Source: Sphingobacterium sp. UBA4616
GTDB taxonomy: Bacteria > Bacteroidota > Bacteroidia > Sphingobacteriales > Sphingobacteriaceae
Assembly (NCBI GenBank): GCA_002386525.1
Contig: DGIS01000015.1
Span: 21,554 to 85,553 of the forward strand
Length of the DNA stretch: 64,000 nt
Reading direction: 5' to 3'
A program made the translations under genes and the position numbers. Positions 38,603 to 47,034 of this stretch are shown one piece after another (position 1 is the first letter of the stretch; each line of letters begins with the position of its first letter). The notes under the pieces were generated by a model, which worked only from the letters and a program-made list of their open reading frames with translations, was not told the origin of the DNA and ran no database searches.

Positions 38603-39547
38603 TCATTTACTCACTTCATTCAACAATTGAATATCTTCTGTATCCAATTTAAGCGTTGGAGCAGCAAATAATGTTTCCAATTGGGTCGCACTTGTAGCAC
38701 TTACGATTGGTGCTGTGATCAACGGTTTGGCCAATAACCAAGCTAATGCGACAGTAGCCTGCTGTACTCCATGTTTTTCAGCAATCGAGTCTAACGCTTT
38801 AAGGACAGCTTTTCCTTTATTGTCGAAATACTTCTTTATCCCACCGCCGCGAGTAGTATTGTCGAAGTCAGCTTCTGTTCGGTATTTACCAGTCAAAAAA
38901 CCAGCCGCAAGTGACCAATAGGGAAATACACTTAAACCATACTTTTCGACCAATGGAGCGTAATCTGTTTCAAAACTTGATCTTTCAACGAGATTGTAAT
39001 GTGGTTGCAAGGCCACATATTTTGGTAAACCATTCTTCTCGGCAGCATCAAAGCTTTCAATCAATCTTGTTGGCGACAAATTAGATGCTGCAATATATCG
39101 AACCTTACCCGCTTTAATTAGTTCATCATAGGCCGATAGTGTCTCTTCCACTGGTGTTAACTTATCATCAAAATGAGTGTAGTACAAATCAATATGATCT
39201 ACTCCCAATCGTCTCAAAGAATCATCAGCAGATTTTAAAATATGTTTTTTTGAAATATCGTAACCATGCTCTTGAGTTTCTGAGCCAACTTTCGTAGCAA
39301 TTACCATATCCTGTCGATTGCCACGGCTCTTCAACCATTTACCAATTATTTCCTCGGATTGCCCCCCTATGCCATTTACCCACCACGAATAGGTATCCGC
39401 CGTATCAATAAAATTAAATCCTGCGCCTACAAATTGGTCTAAAATCTCAAACGACTGTTGTTCGTTCAGCGTCCATCCAAAAACATTTCCACCGAAATTT
39501 AGTGGTGCTATCTGCAAATCTGTGTGTTGTATTTCTATCTTTTTCAT
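38603..39547 (-). CDS. Aldo/keto reductase
   Basis: This 314-aa TIM-barrel enzyme reduces aldehydes or ketones with NADPH. The catalytic tetrad is readable: D48, Y53 (FIDTADTYSWW), K86 (IATKVGSE) and H125 (YYTHFDD). It falls in the broad group close to YajO/Gfo-like and potassium-channel beta-type reductases (LAPLNFGG-like start, KYVALQPHYNLVERSSFE, FLTGKYR). The physiological substrate is unknown. It is separated by 356 bp from the alcohol dehydrogenase gene on the same strand. Confidence 0.92.
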   Translation of the reverse strand: MKKIEIQHTDLQIAPLNFGGNVFGWTLNEQQSFEILDQFVGAGFNFIDTADTYSWWVNGIGGQSEEIIGKWLKSRGNRQDMVIATKVGSETQEHGYDISKKHILKSADDSLRRLGVDHIDLYYTHFDDKLTPVEETLSAYDELIKAGKVRYIAASNLSPTRLIESFDAAEKNGLPKYVALQPHYNLVERSSFETDYAPLVEKYGLSVFPYWSLAAGFLTGKYRTEADFDNTTRGGGIKKYFDNKGKAVLKALDSIAEKHGVQQATVALAWLLAKPLITAPIVSATSATQLETLFAAPTLKLDTEDIQLLNEVSK

Positions 39548-39903
39548 TCAATTTATTTATTGTTCCATTTATTAAAAAAACTGGATCACACCGCTGTGTA
39601 GAAATTAAAGTTACATTATTAGAAGCGCGCTCGCGCAAAAACCTGTCACATAAAATTGTCATAAAACGAATTCGGAAAACATAGCACTGGCGTACACAAA
39701 ACAATCTTCCAATGCAATATAAGGAGCATAATTCCGGAAGAAGAATTTAAGAATTCTCTGTTTTAAGAACTAATAAAACAACGAAGCTCCAATTAGGCAT
39801 CTGGGGCAATACTCTAGCGGAAAACGAACATTCGCCGGTGGAGGAGTAACGAATGATGGGTAGAAAAAAGGGTCACTCTAATGAGAGTCGACCCTTATAT
39901 ATC
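39548..39903. other. Intergenic region, terminator only
   Basis: This 356-bp spacer lies between two minus-strand genes. It holds the reductase upstream region and the hairpin at 39863-39897 that ends the alcohol dehydrogenase transcript. I see no convincing gene in it. Confidence 0.55.
39863..39897 (-). terminator. Terminator behind the alcohol dehydrogenase gene
   Basis: The stem GGGTC-a-CTCT/AGAG-tc-GACCC has a small internal mismatch and an A-run on its left, read as a T-run on the minus strand. Confidence 0.75.
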
Positions 39904-40959
39904 TTACTTTTCGATAGATGACATGTCTATTACAAATCGATATTTAACATCACTGTCCAATACCCTTTGGTAAGCCTCATTGACATAGTCAATATCGATC
40001 ATTTCTGTCTCGGGCAGAATATTATGCTCTGCACAAAAATCGAGCATATCCTGAGTTTCTTGTATTCCGCCAATACTGGACGCCGTTAGGACCTTATTGC
40101 CCCCCATAATGGACCGGCCATTAATCTCCATAGGAGCAGCAGGAATTCCAACACAAATGTAAACCCCTTTGGTTTTCAGCAGGGCCAAATAGAGGTTGTA
40201 ATCGTGAGGAGCCGATACTGTATCAATAATGAAATCAAAATACGACGAAAACTCGTTGATCTCATTGGCCTCGTGCGTATTTAAAAACTTATGCGCGCCA
40301 AGCAAAGCCGCATCGTCTTTTTTACGTGGCGAATGACTAATCATGGTAACTTCTGCCCCCATCGCTACCGCAATCTTGACAGCCATATGCCCTAATCCAC
40401 CTAGTCCCAATACACCAACTTTATGGCCTTTGCTGACATTCCATCTTTTTAATGGAGAATATGTTGTAATCCCGGCGCAAAGCAATGGGGCAACTTTTTT
40501 AATATCCAACGATTCTGGCACATGAAGCACGAAATTTGCGTCCGCTACAATATTATTGCTGTAACCACCAAATGTATAGCTGTGATCATGCATTACATCT
40601 TTGCTATTATAGGTCCAGACGGTCTTCTTTTCTGAGCAAAATTGTTGTTGATCTGCTTTACAGTTTTCGCAAGTACCGCACGAGGCAACCATGCAGCCTA
40701 CACCGGCGAGATCACCTTTTTTAAATTTAGTTACCTCAGCACCAACCGCACTAATGCGGCCGACAATCTCATGCCCTGGTACAATCGGGTAGTGTGTACC
40801 GCCCCATTCATCATGCACTTGATGAATATCTGAATGACAGATTCCACTATACAAGATATCTATTAATACATCGTTCGCACCCAGCTCCCTTCTTTCAAAT
40901 TCCCAGTATTCAAGTGGAGAAGTACTGTCTTTTGCCGCATAACCTTTCGATTTAATCAT
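39904..40959 (-). CDS. Zinc-dependent alcohol dehydrogenase, YahK/CAD type
   Basis: This 351-aa medium-chain dehydrogenase reduces aldehydes with NADPH. Catalytic zinc ligands are C41 (GICHSDIHQ) and H63-E64 (GHEIVG). The structural zinc is held by C94, C97, C100 and C108. The cofactor motif is GLGGLGHMAVK. It resembles the YahK/cinnamyl-alcohol-dehydrogenase group. An in-frame start at 41169 exists, but that would add 70 unlike residues and overlap the yceI promoter, so the ATG at 40959 is chosen. Confidence 0.92.
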   Translation of the reverse strand: MIKSKGYAAKDSTSPLEYWEFERRELGANDVLIDILYSGICHSDIHQVHDEWGGTHYPIVPGHEIVGRISAVGAEVTKFKKGDLAGVGCMVASCGTCENCKADQQQFCSEKKTVWTYNSKDVMHDHSYTFGGYSNNIVADANFVLHVPESLDIKKVAPLLCAGITTYSPLKRWNVSKGHKVGVLGLGGLGHMAVKIAVAMGAEVTMISHSPRKKDDAALLGAHKFLNTHEANEINEFSSYFDFIIDTVSAPHDYNLYLALLKTKGVYICVGIPAAPMEINGRSIMGGNKVLTASSIGGIQETQDMLDFCAEHNILPETEMIDIDYVNEAYQRVLDSDVKYRFVIDMSSIEK

Positions 40960-41127
40960 ATCATCTTTTTTTATAGACCACATTTGGATACGAAAATGAT
41001 TTCGATCCTCATTTAACTGGTGTAAAGTTAATAGGTCATGCTGATGAATGAAGAAGCCGAATTGGAATATTGACATTCGACAAACAAAAAAGTAAGTTTC
41101 AACATATACATTAAGCAAAAGACCGTG

Positions 41128-41135
41128 TATATTTG
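41128..41135 (+). promoter_or_regulatory. -7 box for the YceI gene
   Basis: TATATTTG fits TAnnTTTG, 20 bp before the ATG at 41156. It falls inside the rejected upstream extension of the alcohol dehydrogenase. Confidence 0.5.
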
Positions 41136-41155
41136 AGTACATATAAATCATTTCA

Positions 41156-41722
41156 ATGAAAAGAATCAATTTAACGCTGGCTGTTCTTTGCTTTACATCT
41201 ATGGCTTTTGCCCAAAAAATCGATTACAAGGTGAATACCCAATCTTCGAAGATCAAATGGAGCGCCAAAAAAGTCGTCGGTGGACATGTAGGAATTATAA
41301 ATCTACAAGAAGGCAGCATACAAACCGATAAAGGAAAAATCATAGCCGGTAACTTTACAATAGATATGAATTCCATGGCGTGTACTGATGCTCCCAAATT
41401 GACGGGACATTTAAAAAATGAAGATTTCTTTAATGTCCCGAGCTATCCCACCGCGAAATTTGTCATCAGTAAAGTTGACAATAGCAAAGCAAACCCAATC
41501 ATAACAGGTAATCTTACGATCAAGAATAAAACAAAATCAATATCATTTCCGGCAAAAGTCACCACGACGGTAGATGGTCTAGCCGCAGAAGCTGTCGGCG
41601 TAAAAGTAAATCGTTTGGATTTTGATATACAGTATCGTTCTGCGAGTTTCTTCTCCGATTTAGGCAACCGAGCAATAGACGACGAGTTCACATTGGATAT
41701 ACAGATTAAAGGAACAAAATAG
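41156..41722 (+). CDS. YceI family periplasmic protein
   Basis: This 188-aa exported protein (signal peptide 1-19, FAQ before KID) is a YceI-type lipocalin-like barrel that in other bacteria binds polyisoprenoids. Family sequence is visible in SSKIKWSAKKVVGGHVGIINLQ, FTIDMNSMACTD, GHLKNEDFFNVPSYPTAKF and VKVNRLDFDIQYRS. Its role may be in lipid or quinone handling or stress. It is monocistronic and divergent from the alcohol dehydrogenase. Confidence 0.93.
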   Translation: MKRINLTLAVLCFTSMAFAQKIDYKVNTQSSKIKWSAKKVVGGHVGIINLQEGSIQTDKGKIIAGNFTIDMNSMACTDAPKLTGHLKNEDFFNVPSYPTAKFVISKVDNSKANPIITGNLTIKNKTKSISFPAKVTTTVDGLAAEAVGVKVNRLDFDIQYRSASFFSDLGNRAIDDEFTLDIQIKGTK

Positions 41723-41840
41723 CTGTTGCAGCGTAGCGGCTCAATAAAATGCCCTTAATAAGACTGTTTCTAGTCTCCAAATACACTGAAATTCGATCGT
41801 TAATATTTTTTAAACGTATGAAACGTGGATTCTGTTAAAT

Positions 41841-41848
41841 TAGATTTG
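41841..41848 (+). promoter_or_regulatory. -7 box for the unknown gene at 41942
   Basis: TAGATTTG fits TAnnTTTG, 93 bp before the ATG, implying a leader of about 90 nt that contains the inverted repeat at 41899-41927. Confidence 0.4.
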
Positions 41849-41898
41849 TTTCAAATTACACTTAACGTCCTTGAAAATTAACGAAAGTGAAGTTTTAG

Positions 41899-41927
41899 AT
41901 TTATCTTTAAAATTCCTAAAGATAAAT
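41899..41927 (+). promoter_or_regulatory. Inverted repeat in the leader of the unknown gene
   Basis: A perfect 11-bp repeat, ATTTATCTTTA (41899-41909) with its complement at 41917-41927 and a 7-nt loop, ends 14 bp before the ATG. It may be an operator or an RNA hairpin near the ribosome-binding region. Confidence 0.5.
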
Positions 41928-41941
41928 TATACAAAGTATTT

Positions 41942-42526
41942 ATGGAGAAAATAAAAACTTTTCAACAGCACGAGCTTAATAGAATTAGAAAACATTGGAG
42001 TAATAGTGGCCTTGCATTTGAGAAGTTAGGAAGATCTTCTAATATATCGGATTACTCCGACCGGGAGATCAATGAGATGCTGCTAGGCATATATAAAGAT
42101 AGTAAACATCTGATGGTTGATGAAGGGTATTTTATTGATGTTTCAAAGGTACAAAAAGCCAGCTGCACTTTAGTGGATGTCTCCTACGCTAGACGCATTA
42201 AACCAGACCCAAAAAGTGCCCTCAAACTTCAGGACATCCGTAATTTTTATATTGAAGATTATTTTGTCGAAACAACAGAAATATTTTCTGATCAACATAA
42301 ACACAAAATAACCGGTTATTTGAAAAAAATCGGTGGTATCAGCTTGGGGAAAGGTCAATACAATAAATTGTATTCTATTCCGAATGATTTTAAAACCTTT
42401 TTCGGTAACGCGCCCGCAGATTTATTCTACCCCATACAACGGTATATAAATGGGTTATTCTTTGACGACGATTATCGAATGTCAGATTTTGAGGTCGTCA
42501 GTAATATTTCCATTAGTAAGATATGA
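41942..42526 (+). CDS. Unknown 194-aa cytoplasmic protein
   Basis: I do not recognise this protein. It has no signal peptide or membrane segment and looks helical at the N-terminus (MEKIKTFQQHELNRIRKHWSN). The middle is mixed (VDVSYARRIKPDPKSALKLQD) and the C-terminus ends with FFDDDYRMSDFEVVSNISI. Its leader carries a perfect 11-bp inverted repeat right before the start, and its stop codon lies within alternative hairpins at the 3' end. It is a single-gene unit between yceI and a metallophosphoesterase. The sequence control at both ends is unusual for this window. Confidence 0.7.
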   Translation: MEKIKTFQQHELNRIRKHWSNSGLAFEKLGRSSNISDYSDREINEMLLGIYKDSKHLMVDEGYFIDVSKVQKASCTLVDVSYARRIKPDPKSALKLQDIRNFYIEDYFVETTEIFSDQHKHKITGYLKKIGGISLGKGQYNKLYSIPNDFKTFFGNAPADLFYPIQRYINGLFFDDDYRMSDFEVVSNISISKI

Positions 42527-42560
42527 GCCTATTAGAACGCATATCTTACTAGCGTTTTTT
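42515..42560 (+). terminator. Overlapping alternative hairpins at the end of the unknown gene
   Basis: AACGC (42536-42540) pairs with GCGTT (42552-42556) before a T-run, a normal terminator. A second, longer stem, AGTAAGATATG (42515-42525) with CATATCTTACT (42540-42550), overlaps it, so both cannot form together. Confidence 0.65.
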
Positions 42561-42576
42561 TGACTATCTATTGCGT

Positions 42577-43758
42577 CTAATCGCTTTTTCTCAAGGTAAC
42601 AACAGTGATTTCAGGCCATACCCCTATTCGACCTCTCAAACCGTGAAAACCAAATCCACGATTGACATAGAGATATTTCCCGTGCTTTTGATACAGCCCC
42701 GCCCACTGTTTGTAGAAATATTGAATTGGACTCCATTTAAATCCAAACAATTCGATCCCAAACTGCATACCATGTGTATGCCCAGCGAGGGTTAAATGGA
42801 CATGTTGATCGTGAGCCAAGGTAACATGATCCCAATGGGAAGGATCATGAGACATCAAAATTTTGAAAGTATCCTTATTCAATCCAATAGTAGCCTTAGC
42901 AAGATCGCCGTACTGATGAAATCCACCTTTACCCCAATTTTCAACGCCAATGAGAGAAATACGATCTCCTTGCTTTTCAATTGCTATTGATTCATTCAGT
43001 AATAATTTAAATCCCATTTCATGGTGAATTTCCTTAAGTCTATTCAGGTTTGAAATTTTTGACTCGACACTATCCCATTGCACATAATCCCCATAATCGT
43101 GATTTCCAAGAACTGAAAACTTGCCGAAAGGAGCTTGCAACCGATTAAATTCTGAAACCCATGGCTCCATTTCAGAAGCCCTATTATTGACCAAATCGCC
43201 AGTAAACAATACAAGATCACTGTTCTGAGCATTCGCTAACTCAATACCTTTACGCACTCTTTTCATATCGGATAAACTCCCGGAATGGATATCTGATAGT
43301 TGCGTAATTTTAAAGCCGTTAAACGCCTCCGGGAGATCTGGAAAACTCACAATTTCTTCTCGTACTCTATAAAAATAACGACCTCTCGTTAGCCCGAAAA
43401 AAATAATCAGTAGCATGAGCACCGCACAGAGTAGGACGATCTCGCTCAAAAGAACACTACGCGGCGGATAAGAGCGGAAAATACGCGTAAGATCTTCGAG
43501 GAGCAAAAATGGAATAGCGATCAATTTAGGTATAAAAACAATCAAAAATGCCGTAATCAAACTGGTCGCTGACCGCTGGATTTCATAACCTGCCTTCCGC
43601 AAGAAAAATAGAGCGAAAACTCCAAGAAGCAACAATAAATCCAGACACCAATATATGCTGTGAAAAACTGAACTTTTAGCAACGGTAATGAAAGCCTGAA
43701 AAAAATAGAAATCCCCTACGATGAATAGGAATAAAATGAATAGAAGTCTTTTTGCCAT
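42577..43758 (-). CDS. Membrane-anchored metallophosphoesterase
   Basis: This 393-aa protein has about four N-terminal membrane helices (residues 1-130) and then a calcineurin-like phosphoesterase domain. Metal-binding motifs occur in order: QLSDIHSGS, FTGDLVNN, LGNHDYGD, MSHDPSHW and LTLAGHTHGM. Family members hydrolyse phosphodiesters such as UDP-diacylglucosamine or lipid phosphates. The membrane anchor suggests a lipid or envelope substrate, but that is inference. It is monocistronic. Confidence 0.9.
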   Translation of the reverse strand: MAKRLLFILFLFIVGDFYFFQAFITVAKSSVFHSIYWCLDLLLLLGVFALFFLRKAGYEIQRSATSLITAFLIVFIPKLIAIPFLLLEDLTRIFRSYPPRSVLLSEIVLLCAVLMLLIIFFGLTRGRYFYRVREEIVSFPDLPEAFNGFKITQLSDIHSGSLSDMKRVRKGIELANAQNSDLVLFTGDLVNNRASEMEPWVSEFNRLQAPFGKFSVLGNHDYGDYVQWDSVESKISNLNRLKEIHHEMGFKLLLNESIAIEKQGDRISLIGVENWGKGGFHQYGDLAKATIGLNKDTFKILMSHDPSHWDHVTLAHDQHVHLTLAGHTHGMQFGIELFGFKWSPIQYFYKQWAGLYQKHGKYLYVNRGFGFHGLRGRIGVWPEITVVTLRKSD

Positions 43759-43952
43759 ATTGTACGAAATACATATGTTGAACCGCTAATGATATGCCAA
43801 AAGATATATCGTTGCACCTCTAGCAGCTTACGCTCGAAATACTGATGTGCTCGTGACAATTGATTCTATTTCAACCCCATTTGATAGCGAAATTTCCTTC
43901 CATGCATTCAAAACATGACATAATGTCTTAAAGTTTTTCTAAGTGATGATCA

Positions 43953-45155
43953 TTACAATATGCCAACTTTTTGCATACATGCCCTCATTTTCCTATAAGT
44001 CCGCTCAATATCGTCATCTAAACCAATCGAGAATCTGATCAATCCATCTGAAATCCCCATCGTTAAACGTTCCTGCTCAGGGATTTCAGATGAGGTCGAA
44101 CTACCCGAGCAGGAAAATAGTGTCTTGTAAAAACCTAAACTCACAGCAAGATATCCTAAATTCTCAGCCTGCATCAACTCCATCAGCTCATTAGCTCTCT
44201 CAGTCGTTTCCACGTCCACCGTCATTAAACCACCAAATCCATACGCCTCATGCATCATGCTCTTCATTAACTCATGATTGGGGTGAGAATTCAGTCCAGG
44301 GTAAGAAATCTTCAATCCATCTTGCTCAAACCGCTCGGCTAAATAGAGGGCGTTATAGCTATGTTGTTTCATCCGTATATGAAGTGTGCGCAAATTCTTC
44401 AGTATACTCGCCGAGCGTAGGCTGTCCATTGTTGGTCCCATCAACATGCAAGCTCCGCTATTCACGTTTTTGGTTTCGTCGATAAATTCCTGACTTGCAC
44501 AATACACACCACCAACGCTATCGCTGCTACCGTTGATAAACTTTGTTAAGCTATGAATGACAATATCAGCACCCAACCGTATCGGTGAAATTGACAAAGG
44601 AGAAAAGGTGTTGTCAACAATCAATTTTAGCTTATACTTTTTACAGAGAGTCGATAACCTTCTCAGATCCGCCACACGCAACAACGGATTGCTCACACTT
44701 TCACAGTACAAAATTTTTGTATTGGGTCTTATCGAATTTTCTAATGCTTCGAAATCATCAATATCCAAGAATGTCGTCTCAATTTGGAAAGGTGGGAGAA
44801 AATTTTTGAGGAAAGCATACGTTCCCCCATAGATTGTCCTACTTGAAATAATATGGTCGCCACTTTTACAGAGCTGTAAGAGAACCGTAGTTATGGCTCC
44901 CATCCCAGAAGATGTTACATTAGCTGCAGCGGTATTTTCCATTTTTGCCAATGCCTGCGCTAAGTATAAATTCATTGGAGATGAATGTCTCGAATAAAGA
45001 TAACAGCCTTCCCCATTTCCTTCGAACGTATCAAACATCGTTTTAGCCGAAAGAAATGTATAAGTAGAACTGTCCGATATCGACGGATTCACACCTCCAA
45101 ACTCACCAAAATATTGCAAATCTTGAATTTCATTTGCTGCGTTAAAATCTTCCAT
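43953..45155 (-). CDS. Cys/Met-metabolism PLP enzyme (gamma-lyase/synthase type)
   Basis: This 400-aa enzyme is of the trans-sulfuration family that makes or breaks C-S bonds. The PLP lysine is K205 in HSLTKFINGSSD. Other active-site residues are Y54/R56 (YSRHSSPMN) and Y109 (TIYGGTY). Methionine gamma-lyases usually have Cys two residues after that Tyr; here it is glycine (G111), as in cystathionine-type enzymes. The divergent Lrp/AsnC gene 144 bp away fits control by an amino acid. The exact substrate (methionine, cystathionine or homocysteine) is therefore open. Confidence 0.9.
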   Translation of the reverse strand: MEDFNAANEIQDLQYFGEFGGVNPSISDSSTYTFLSAKTMFDTFEGNGEGCYLYSRHSSPMNLYLAQALAKMENTAAANVTSSGMGAITTVLLQLCKSGDHIISSRTIYGGTYAFLKNFLPPFQIETTFLDIDDFEALENSIRPNTKILYCESVSNPLLRVADLRRLSTLCKKYKLKLIVDNTFSPLSISPIRLGADIVIHSLTKFINGSSDSVGGVYCASQEFIDETKNVNSGACMLMGPTMDSLRSASILKNLRTLHIRMKQHSYNALYLAERFEQDGLKISYPGLNSHPNHELMKSMMHEAYGFGGLMTVDVETTERANELMELMQAENLGYLAVSLGFYKTLFSCSGSSTSSEIPEQERLTMGISDGLIRFSIGLDDDIERTYRKMRACMQKVGIL

Positions 45156-45299
45156 GTTTTTATCTTTAAAATTGAGGAATTTTAAATTATATTACAATAA
45201 ATTATAGCTATATTAGAGTATAAATCTATTATATAAAGAATAGTTAGTGAAAAAATCTACCTGATTAAAAAAAAGAATCATTAAACCAAAAATAAATCT

Positions 45300-45758
45300 A
45301 TGCATTTCGACGAAATTGACCGAAAATTACTGCTCTTCCTACAACAAGACGCAAAACAAACAACCAAAGAGCTATCCCACAAACTTAACTTATCAGCAAC
45401 AGCAGTCTACGAACGTGTACGTAAACTCGAAAATACGGGAATTATTAAAGGATATGTTGCAGTACTTGATAAACACAAAATAGCCAAAGATTTCTTGGTA
45501 TTATGTCACGTTAAATTAGTGCAACATAAAAAAGAATTTATCCTACATTTTGAAAAAGATGTGATGAACCTTCAGGAAGTAACAGAATGCTTTCATGTGA
45601 GTGGAGATTTCGACTATATATTAAAAATATGTGTGCAGGACATGGCAGACTATCGTAATTTTATGTTAACAAAATTGACCAGTCTAAAACATATCGCAAG
45701 CACGCATAGCTCATTTATGATCGCCGAAGTCAAAAATACCATAGCTATAATGCTGTAG
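45300..45758 (+). CDS. Lrp/AsnC family transcriptional regulator
   Basis: This 152-aa regulator has an N-terminal winged helix-turn-helix (EIDRKLLLFLQQDAKQTTKE to SATAVYERVRKLENTGIIKGY). A C-terminal RAM domain that binds amino acids follows (from ~residue 65, CFHVSGDFDYILKICVQDM). It is divergent from the Cys/Met PLP enzyme and most likely controls it, binding the A/T-rich spacer between them. It ends 4 bp from the convergent bestrophin gene. It probably also regulates itself. Confidence 0.93.
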   Translation: MHFDEIDRKLLLFLQQDAKQTTKELSHKLNLSATAVYERVRKLENTGIIKGYVAVLDKHKIAKDFLVLCHVKLVQHKKEFILHFEKDVMNLQEVTECFHVSGDFDYILKICVQDMADYRNFMLTKLTSLKHIASTHSSFMIAEVKNTIAIML

Positions 45759-45762
45759 AAAC

Positions 45763-46785
45763 TTAAACTAAAACTCCATTTTTTGAAGCAATAGGTTCTG
45801 GAATATCTTCGTCTCCTATGATCTGCAACATATCAATCTCAATGGTTCTACAGATCGATAGCATCGGTATATCAAACATCAGTCCTCCAAAAGGATTTTC
45901 GGTGTAGTCACCCACCAGTTCCATCACAATATAAATCCATCCTATGACCACACAAAACGGAATACTCGTCCATATACCCCAATCTCCCAATTTTGCAAAT
46001 TCATTCACTAAACCCAACGGAAGCAGAATGATAAGAATAACATTGAACACAAATGCTGTACTCGCAAATTGCCGCGGCGAAGGAAATTTTTTGATTCTCT
46101 CTGCCTGCCCCTGATAATCATAAAATTGGTTTAAACAGTTCTGTAATTGAGTTTGATTGAAATCAGAGATGACCTTATCATTTTTCAAGGCATTTACTTC
46201 CCTAGCTTGTTGGGAAATCAAATATGTAGCAAAGTTTTTGTATTGACGCTGTGCATTGAATTCCGCAGTAGAAAGATATTTATTCAAAAAAATAGATGTC
46301 CTACTGTAATCAGGAAAACCAGCCTTTATAAGTCTGTTTCTTTTAACATTCATAGAACCAATATATTTTTTCAAACTAATGTGCTCCCATTCCGTTGGGA
46401 CCAACAATTGCTCCCTCAACGTATACAGCCAGGCAATATGACGGTAAGCAATCCTTTTTCTCCGTTCTACTAAATCGGTAGAATCACCATTTTCGGTGTT
46501 AAAGGCATATAACATGGCTGTAAATGACCGGCTAGAATTAACAATTGAACCCCAAATTTTTCGGGCTTCCCAAAGTCGATCATAGGCCTGATTGTTTTTA
46601 AAACCAACGTAGAATGCTTCAGCCGTCCCGATCAATGCCAAGGGAACCCATGGAATTATCATCCACTGCCAGTTAAAAAAATAATAGATAACCGCCACGA
46701 GCGAGCACCAAAGTGTAAGCCATATCAAATGTGCCCCTGCTAAATTGAATATTTGCCTATAGTTGAAATATTTGGTTGTGATCAT
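45763..46785 (-). CDS. Bestrophin family ion channel
   Basis: This 340-aa protein is a bacterial bestrophin (UPF0187), an anion or cation channel related to animal bestrophins. Four membrane segments are visible in two pairs (residues ~15-65 and ~235-285). Conserved sequence includes NNQAYDRLWEARKIWGSIVNSSRSF and the C-terminal ENPFGGLMFDIPM with E/D residues. It is inner-membrane and monocistronic. The natural ion is not known in this group. Confidence 0.92.
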   Translation of the reverse strand: MITTKYFNYRQIFNLAGAHLIWLTLWCSLVAVIYYFFNWQWMIIPWVPLALIGTAEAFYVGFKNNQAYDRLWEARKIWGSIVNSSRSFTAMLYAFNTENGDSTDLVERRKRIAYRHIAWLYTLREQLLVPTEWEHISLKKYIGSMNVKRNRLIKAGFPDYSRTSIFLNKYLSTAEFNAQRQYKNFATYLISQQAREVNALKNDKVISDFNQTQLQNCLNQFYDYQGQAERIKKFPSPRQFASTAFVFNVILIILLPLGLVNEFAKLGDWGIWTSIPFCVVIGWIYIVMELVGDYTENPFGGLMFDIPMLSICRTIEIDMLQIIGDEDIPEPIASKNGVLV

Positions 46786-46880
46786 AAAGAATGGAAATCT
46801 TTCATTATTAAAAAACGCTGTGAAAGTACACTTAATTTATAACTGTTCAATACATCAATTTGTTTTCGAGGCAATTATTT

Positions 46881-46917
46881 CTAAAGCTTTGCCCTATTAT
46901 CAAAACTAAAGCTTTAG
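46881..46917 (+). promoter_or_regulatory. Paired CTAAAGCTTT elements before the outer-membrane barrel
   Basis: CTAAAGCTTT occurs at 46881-46890 and 46906-46915, 25 bp apart. The second extends to the 12-bp palindrome CTAAAGCTTTAG. They lie about 120 bp before the barrel gene and may bind a regulator. Confidence 0.4.
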
Positions 46918-47034
46918 ATTTCAAAATAGCTTATCATTAAATTTACTCCTTTCGTCCCGAAAAAACCAATATATATCCCAAAAAATTGAATAAAAACATC
47001 GTTGAATATAGCTTTGGGTAATTATTCGAAACTT

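Noticed and set aside
39618..39635. Short G+C-rich palindrome GCGCGCTCGCGC
   Set aside because: It is short, imperfect and isolated, with no T-run and no second copy seen; it may be chance.
39447..39704. Minus-strand frame over the aldo/keto reductase start
   Set aside because: It overlaps the conserved reductase N-terminus in another frame and has no family match.
40960..41169. 70-residue extension of the alcohol dehydrogenase
   Set aside because: It has no match to the family and covers the yceI promoter and start; the family begins at the Met at 40959.
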